This document shows positions 61,428 to 64,000 of a stretch of 64,000 nucleotides of DNA, piece by piece; the first letter of the stretch is position 1, and each line of letters begins with the position of its first letter. The notes beneath the pieces were generated by a model. That model saw nothing but the letters and a program-made list of their open reading frames with translations. It ran no database searches and was not told the DNA's origin. The translations under genes and the position numbers were made by a program. The stretch comes from Emticicia sp031378345 (lineage in GTDB: Bacteria > Bacteroidota > Bacteroidia > Cytophagales > Spirosomataceae): assembly GCA_031378345.1 (NCBI GenBank), contig JANNDY010000106.1:1-64000 (forward strand), read 5' to 3'.

Positions 61428-61898
61428 ATTTTTTATCTTTTCTATAATTGAGCTTGTCGAATAACCTTTTACTAATGAAATGGTTTTTACTTCGCCCCCA
61501 TGACTGATAACAAAATCTGCACCAATAATGTTCGCAATAGTATAATCATCTCCTTTGACTAAAATATTTGGACATAGTAACTCGATTAACTCTTTGGGTG
61601 TTTCTTCGTCAAACAAAGTTACGGCATCAATAAAACTCATGGCAGCCATCATTCTGGCACGTGCATATTCGTTAATCACAGGGCGGCTTTCGCCTTTCAG
61701 GCGTTGCACAGAGGCATCGGTATTTAGTCCAAGTACAAGTTTATCGCCCAAATTACGAGCTTTTTCTAAATAATCGATATGCCCAAGATGAACAATGTCG
61801 AAGCAACCATTTGTAAAAACGATTTTTTTGCCTTCTTGTTGCCAAACTTCGACTTGTTTTTTTGTGTCTTCTCGGCTAAGTATTTTTGTTGAGGTCAT
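61419..61898 (-). CDS. rfaE2: D-glycero-beta-D-manno-heptose-1-phosphate adenylyltransferase (RfaE2/HldE C-domain type)
   Basis: A 159-aa nucleotidyltransferase making ADP-heptose for lipopolysaccharide. The HxGH motif is HLGH (37-40) within FTNGCFDIVHLGHIDYL. LGLNTDASVQRLKGESRP, LVKGDDY and the C-terminal VKGYSTSSII (the STSS signature) follow. It corresponds to the C-terminal half of E. coli HldE; no kinase half is present here, so it must be encoded elsewhere. It lies between the flippase-like and zinc-peptidase genes. Confidence 0.94.
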   Translation of the reverse strand: MTSTKILSREDTKKQVEVWQQEGKKIVFTNGCFDIVHLGHIDYLEKARNLGDKLVLGLNTDASVQRLKGESRPVINEYARARMMAAMSFIDAVTLFDEETPKELIELLCPNILVKGDDYTIANIIGADFVISHGGEVKTISLVKGYSTSSIIEKIKNIE

Positions 61899-61917
61899 TG
61901 TTTTAGGGCTTAGGTTT

Positions 61918-62040
61918 TAGGAATTAGGTTTTAGGACGGGGTCGCTCGTACGATTTGCAATTAGAGTTTAGGTGAATTGGCTAATTAGGGTTTTTCTTTT
62001 AAGAATCGCAGTTTAGCTAATTCCTAAAACCTAATTCCTA
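61918..62040. repeat. Word hairpin between flippase-like gene and rfaE2
   Basis: TAGGAATTAGGTTTTAGGA (61918-61936) is repeated inverted without mismatch at 62022-62040, overlapping the last codons and stop of the flippase-like gene. Confidence 0.85.
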
Positions 62041-63017
62041 TGTTCTCTTTTCGGTAAAACCAATGTCAATAAAAAGGCGATTATTCCAAAAAGTGCTACA
62101 AAAAACATTCCCATCATGGCGTGCAAAAATGTAGCTAAAGTGATGCCGTCTTGCTCCGAAAATCCGTACAAAACTACAATGCTTCCAACCAAAAAATGAT
62201 AGCTCCCGATGCCTCCTTGCGTAGGTGCTGCCATGCCGATTGACCCCATCACAAAGATAGTAAGTGCAGCCAAAGGCGAAAGATTGGCTGTTTGTGGCAA
62301 AGCAAAGCAAAGTACATAAGACATGACGTAATATAAGCTCCAAATAAGAATAGTATGAAAGATAAATGCCGAAGGGTTTTTAAGATTTTTAACACTTAAA
62401 AATCCGTCCGAAAATCCTGCTAAAATCTTACTAACTTTCTGATAGACAGGTATTTGCGAGATTTTTTCTTTATTTTTCTTGAATAAAAAATAAGCGATTG
62501 CAAGCAAGGAAATTCCTGCAAAAGCATAGCCTCCAAGTAGCAATGGGTTCTTGAATTTTTCGCCAAAAAATTGAAAAAAGAAGTCTTTCAGGCGGTCAAA
62601 TTCAAGAATAAAATTCAAAAAAATCAATAATAAAAGTACAATTACATCAAAAATTCGTTCGGCAATTACTGCCCCAAAAGACTTTTCAAAAGGAATATTT
62701 TCGAGTTTATTAAGTGAACCACAACGGGCAACTTCTCCTGCTCTTGGAAAAACTAAATTTGCTCCATAACCAACCAAAACCGCCAGCATTGTACGAAAAA
62801 CCGAAGGCTTGTAACCCATCGGTTCGAGCATCAAAACCCAACGATAGGCACGACTCCAATGAGCCACCAAAGCCAAAATTCCAGACAACATCACCCAACG
62901 ATAATCTGCTTGTTTTATTTTTTCCCAAAGGGTATTTAGGTCAATATCTTTGAAGGTAAACCATAATAAAATGGCTGCAACGGCAAGCGAAATAATGTAT
63001 TGGAGGGCTTTTTTCAT
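62031..63017 (-). CDS. Flippase-like integral membrane protein (LPG synthase TM / UPF0104 family)
   Basis: A 328-aa polytopic protein with about eight helices, matching the lysylphosphatidylglycerol synthase transmembrane domain family (YbhN/AglD-like). The conserved segment HWSRAYRWVLMLEPMGYKPS and VGYGANLVFPRAGEVARCGSL are typical, as is GSIGMAAPTQGGIGSYHFLVG. There is no catalytic MprF domain. Family members are thought to move lipids or glycolipids across the membrane; the substrate is unknown. It lies 61 bp downstream of panD. Confidence 0.9.
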   Translation of the reverse strand: MKKALQYIISLAVAAILLWFTFKDIDLNTLWEKIKQADYRWVMLSGILALVAHWSRAYRWVLMLEPMGYKPSVFRTMLAVLVGYGANLVFPRAGEVARCGSLNKLENIPFEKSFGAVIAERIFDVIVLLLLIFLNFILEFDRLKDFFFQFFGEKFKNPLLLGGYAFAGISLLAIAYFLFKKNKEKISQIPVYQKVSKILAGFSDGFLSVKNLKNPSAFIFHTILIWSLYYVMSYVLCFALPQTANLSPLAALTIFVMGSIGMAAPTQGGIGSYHFLVGSIVVLYGFSEQDGITLATFLHAMMGMFFVALFGIIAFLLTLVLPKREHRN

Positions 63018-63078
63018 TCGTTTTTTTGAGGTAATTACCTTTGTTTTTCATACCCCGATTCTGGAGAATCGTGCCACA

Positions 63079-63429
63079 TTACTTTATGACAAGGTTATTT
63101 TCGTCGGGAAAAACGACCATTGGTTTGTGGGTTTTTGCTTCTTCGGGAGTCATCCAGCCATAAGTAATAATGATTACGATATCGCCAACTTCGGCTTTTC
63201 TGGCAGCTGCTCCATTAAGGCAAACAATGCCAGAGCCACGTTTTCCTTTGATAGCATAAGTTTCCAAACGCTCGCCATTGTTATTATTGACTACTTGTAC
63301 TCGCTCGTTTTCTACGATTCCTGCGGCATCGAGTAGGTCTTCATCAATCGTGATGCTGCCTACATAGTTGAGTTCGGCTTGTGTTACCTTCACTCTGTGG
63401 ATTTTTGATTTAAAAATATTAATTAACAT
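63079..63429 (-). CDS. panD: Aspartate 1-decarboxylase
   Basis: A 116-aa pyruvoyl enzyme making beta-alanine for pantothenate and coenzyme A. The self-cleavage site is Gly24-Ser25 in LNYVGSITID; the Ser becomes the pyruvoyl cofactor. MLINIFKSKIHRVKVTQAEL, VVNNNNGERLETYAI, GSGIVCLNGAAARKAEVGD and IIITYGWM are all family features. It is the first of four same-strand genes. The upstream gap has word repeats. Confidence 0.97.
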   Translation of the reverse strand: MLINIFKSKIHRVKVTQAELNYVGSITIDEDLLDAAGIVENERVQVVNNNNGERLETYAIKGKRGSGIVCLNGAAARKAEVGDIVIIITYGWMTPEEAKTHKPMVVFPDENNLVIK

Positions 63430-63438
63430 CGTAAATGG

Positions 63439-63556
63439 ATTTGATGATTTGGCAATTTGATGATTTGGAGATAATTTTATTTGGAGATAAAATGCTGATA
63501 ATCAGGTGATTAAACTTTGCATTTTCAAATCTTCAAATCATCAACTCTTCAAATTA
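63439..63556. repeat. Word hairpin upstream of panD
   Basis: TTGATGATTTG occurs at 63441-63451 and 63457-63467. CAAATCATCAA (63535-63545) is its reverse complement, with further CTTCAAAT words around it. Confidence 0.7.
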
Positions 63557-63643
63557 GGTTTTGTTTTTTTGCAAAATTATGAAATTACTTGTGAAAGAAA
63601 CATTTAGCTTGATAATAAAATTCAGAATTGAAGTTTTCCAACA

Positions 63644-63683
63644 AAAAAATAACCTCGCTGAAATCTTGTCCAACGAGGTATTT
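63644..63683 (-). terminator. Terminator downstream of the right-edge gene
   Basis: ACCTCG (63652-63657) and CGAGGT (63674-63679) form a short stem with a minus-strand T tract, about 85 bp past the stop at 63766. Confidence 0.55.
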
Positions 63684-63765
63684 ACATTATTAGTGGTTAG
63701 ATTAAAAATCTTTTAGTGATTACGAGATGTTGTATTATTTTAATATTTGTGCTAAAATACTCTCT

Positions 63766-64000
63766 TCAATTACTCGAAAGAGAATCTAATAATCTTCCCC
63801 ATTTTTGCTTGATTCTTTCAGAAAGGCAAATATTTTGGGTTTTATGTTCTTTATTTGATGCAATTCTTTCAGATTCAGCTTTTTGGATGTGTTCTTTTAT
63901 TTTATAGTCAATTTGCATTTTTCTCAGAACTTCACGAGCAACTTCCTTTTCCAATTCTTTGTCCATTATCATATCAGCCTCAAAATCAGCTTTATCATTT
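63766..64000 (-). CDS. Hypothetical protein, C-terminal fragment
   Basis: The open frame continues through the right edge. A Met at 63972 exists, but the ten upstream residues (NDKADFEADM) have the same acidic helical character, so the gene probably starts outside the window. The visible part is a charged helix (DKELEKEVAREVLRKMQIDYK) with a Lys-rich end. No family recognised. Confidence 0.55.
   Translation of the reverse strand, partial: NDKADFEADMIMDKELEKEVAREVLRKMQIDYKIKEHIQKAESERIASNKEHKTQNICLSERIKQKWGRLLDSLSSN

Noticed and set aside
1..64000. tRNA, rRNA, prophage, insertion sequence or plasmid genes
   Set aside because: I found no TPsiC-arm-like strings in intergenic DNA, no transposase or integrase motifs, and no phage structural genes by reading.

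Overview
This 64 kb window is chromosomal DNA of an AT-rich member of the Bacteroidota, most likely order Cytophagales. The signs are a surface protein with SprB-type and DUF11 repeats, a protease with a type IX secretion (T9SS) C-terminal sorting domain, carboxypeptidase-regulatory-like outer-membrane receptors, PorT-like barrels, sulfatases, CrtZ, start sites without Shine-Dalgarno sequences, and many upstream TAnnTTTG boxes, the -7 element of this phylum. I saw no rRNA, tRNA, CRISPR array, phage or transposase.

Layout. 1-6170 (-) is the N-terminal part of a giant repeat-rich secreted protein cut by the left edge. 6.6-12.1 kb holds argH, a DEAD-box helicase, a hemerythrin-domain protein, a YceI protein and a dienelactone hydrolase-like protein. 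12.4-17.2 kb holds an outer-membrane receptor divergent from a LytS-type kinase and LytTR regulator pair. 17.3-21.5 kb holds an exported HisC-like aminotransferase, a Usp-like protein and amtB-glnK. 21.7-25.5 kb holds a T9SS subtilase translationally coupled to a small lipoprotein. 25.7-32.4 kb has crtZ, membrane and barrel proteins, recA and a sulfatase. 32.4-37.2 kb has an ECF sigma factor next to a probable anti-sigma protein carrying a C-terminal outer-membrane barrel, then a PepSY-like lipoprotein and a DUF3500 protein. 37.6-40.0 kb is a second receptor. 40.2-43.0 kb holds rsmA, mgtE and dtd. 43.1-53.1 kb holds hydrolases, an AraC-type membrane regulator and a small polysaccharide-degrading group (SGNH esterase-GH28 fusion, mutarotase, sulfatase). 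53.1-60.4 kb holds dehydrogenases, a membrane MutS-like ATPase, hicBA, a glutamine amidotransferase and higBA. 60.6-63.4 kb is a panD / flippase-like / rfaE2 / zinc-peptidase cluster. A gene fragment runs off the right edge.

How the parts may work together. The LytS/LytTR pair probably controls the neighbouring receptor and also the one at 37.6-40.0 kb, because both receptor promoters carry the same unusual motif, doubled at 20-bp spacing beside the first receptor. The sigma/anti-sigma pair looks like a trans-envelope signalling unit with the sensor barrel built into the anti-sigma protein. AmtB and PII form the usual ammonium uptake unit, but PII lacks the uridylylation tyrosine.

The most unusual non-genic signal is a GC-rich 18-bp element found five times, three of them inside genes and always in the frame that encodes AGGVPH-like peptides. 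Other repeats are large palindromic composites and intergenic spacers built from short words whose reverse complement recurs within the same gap.
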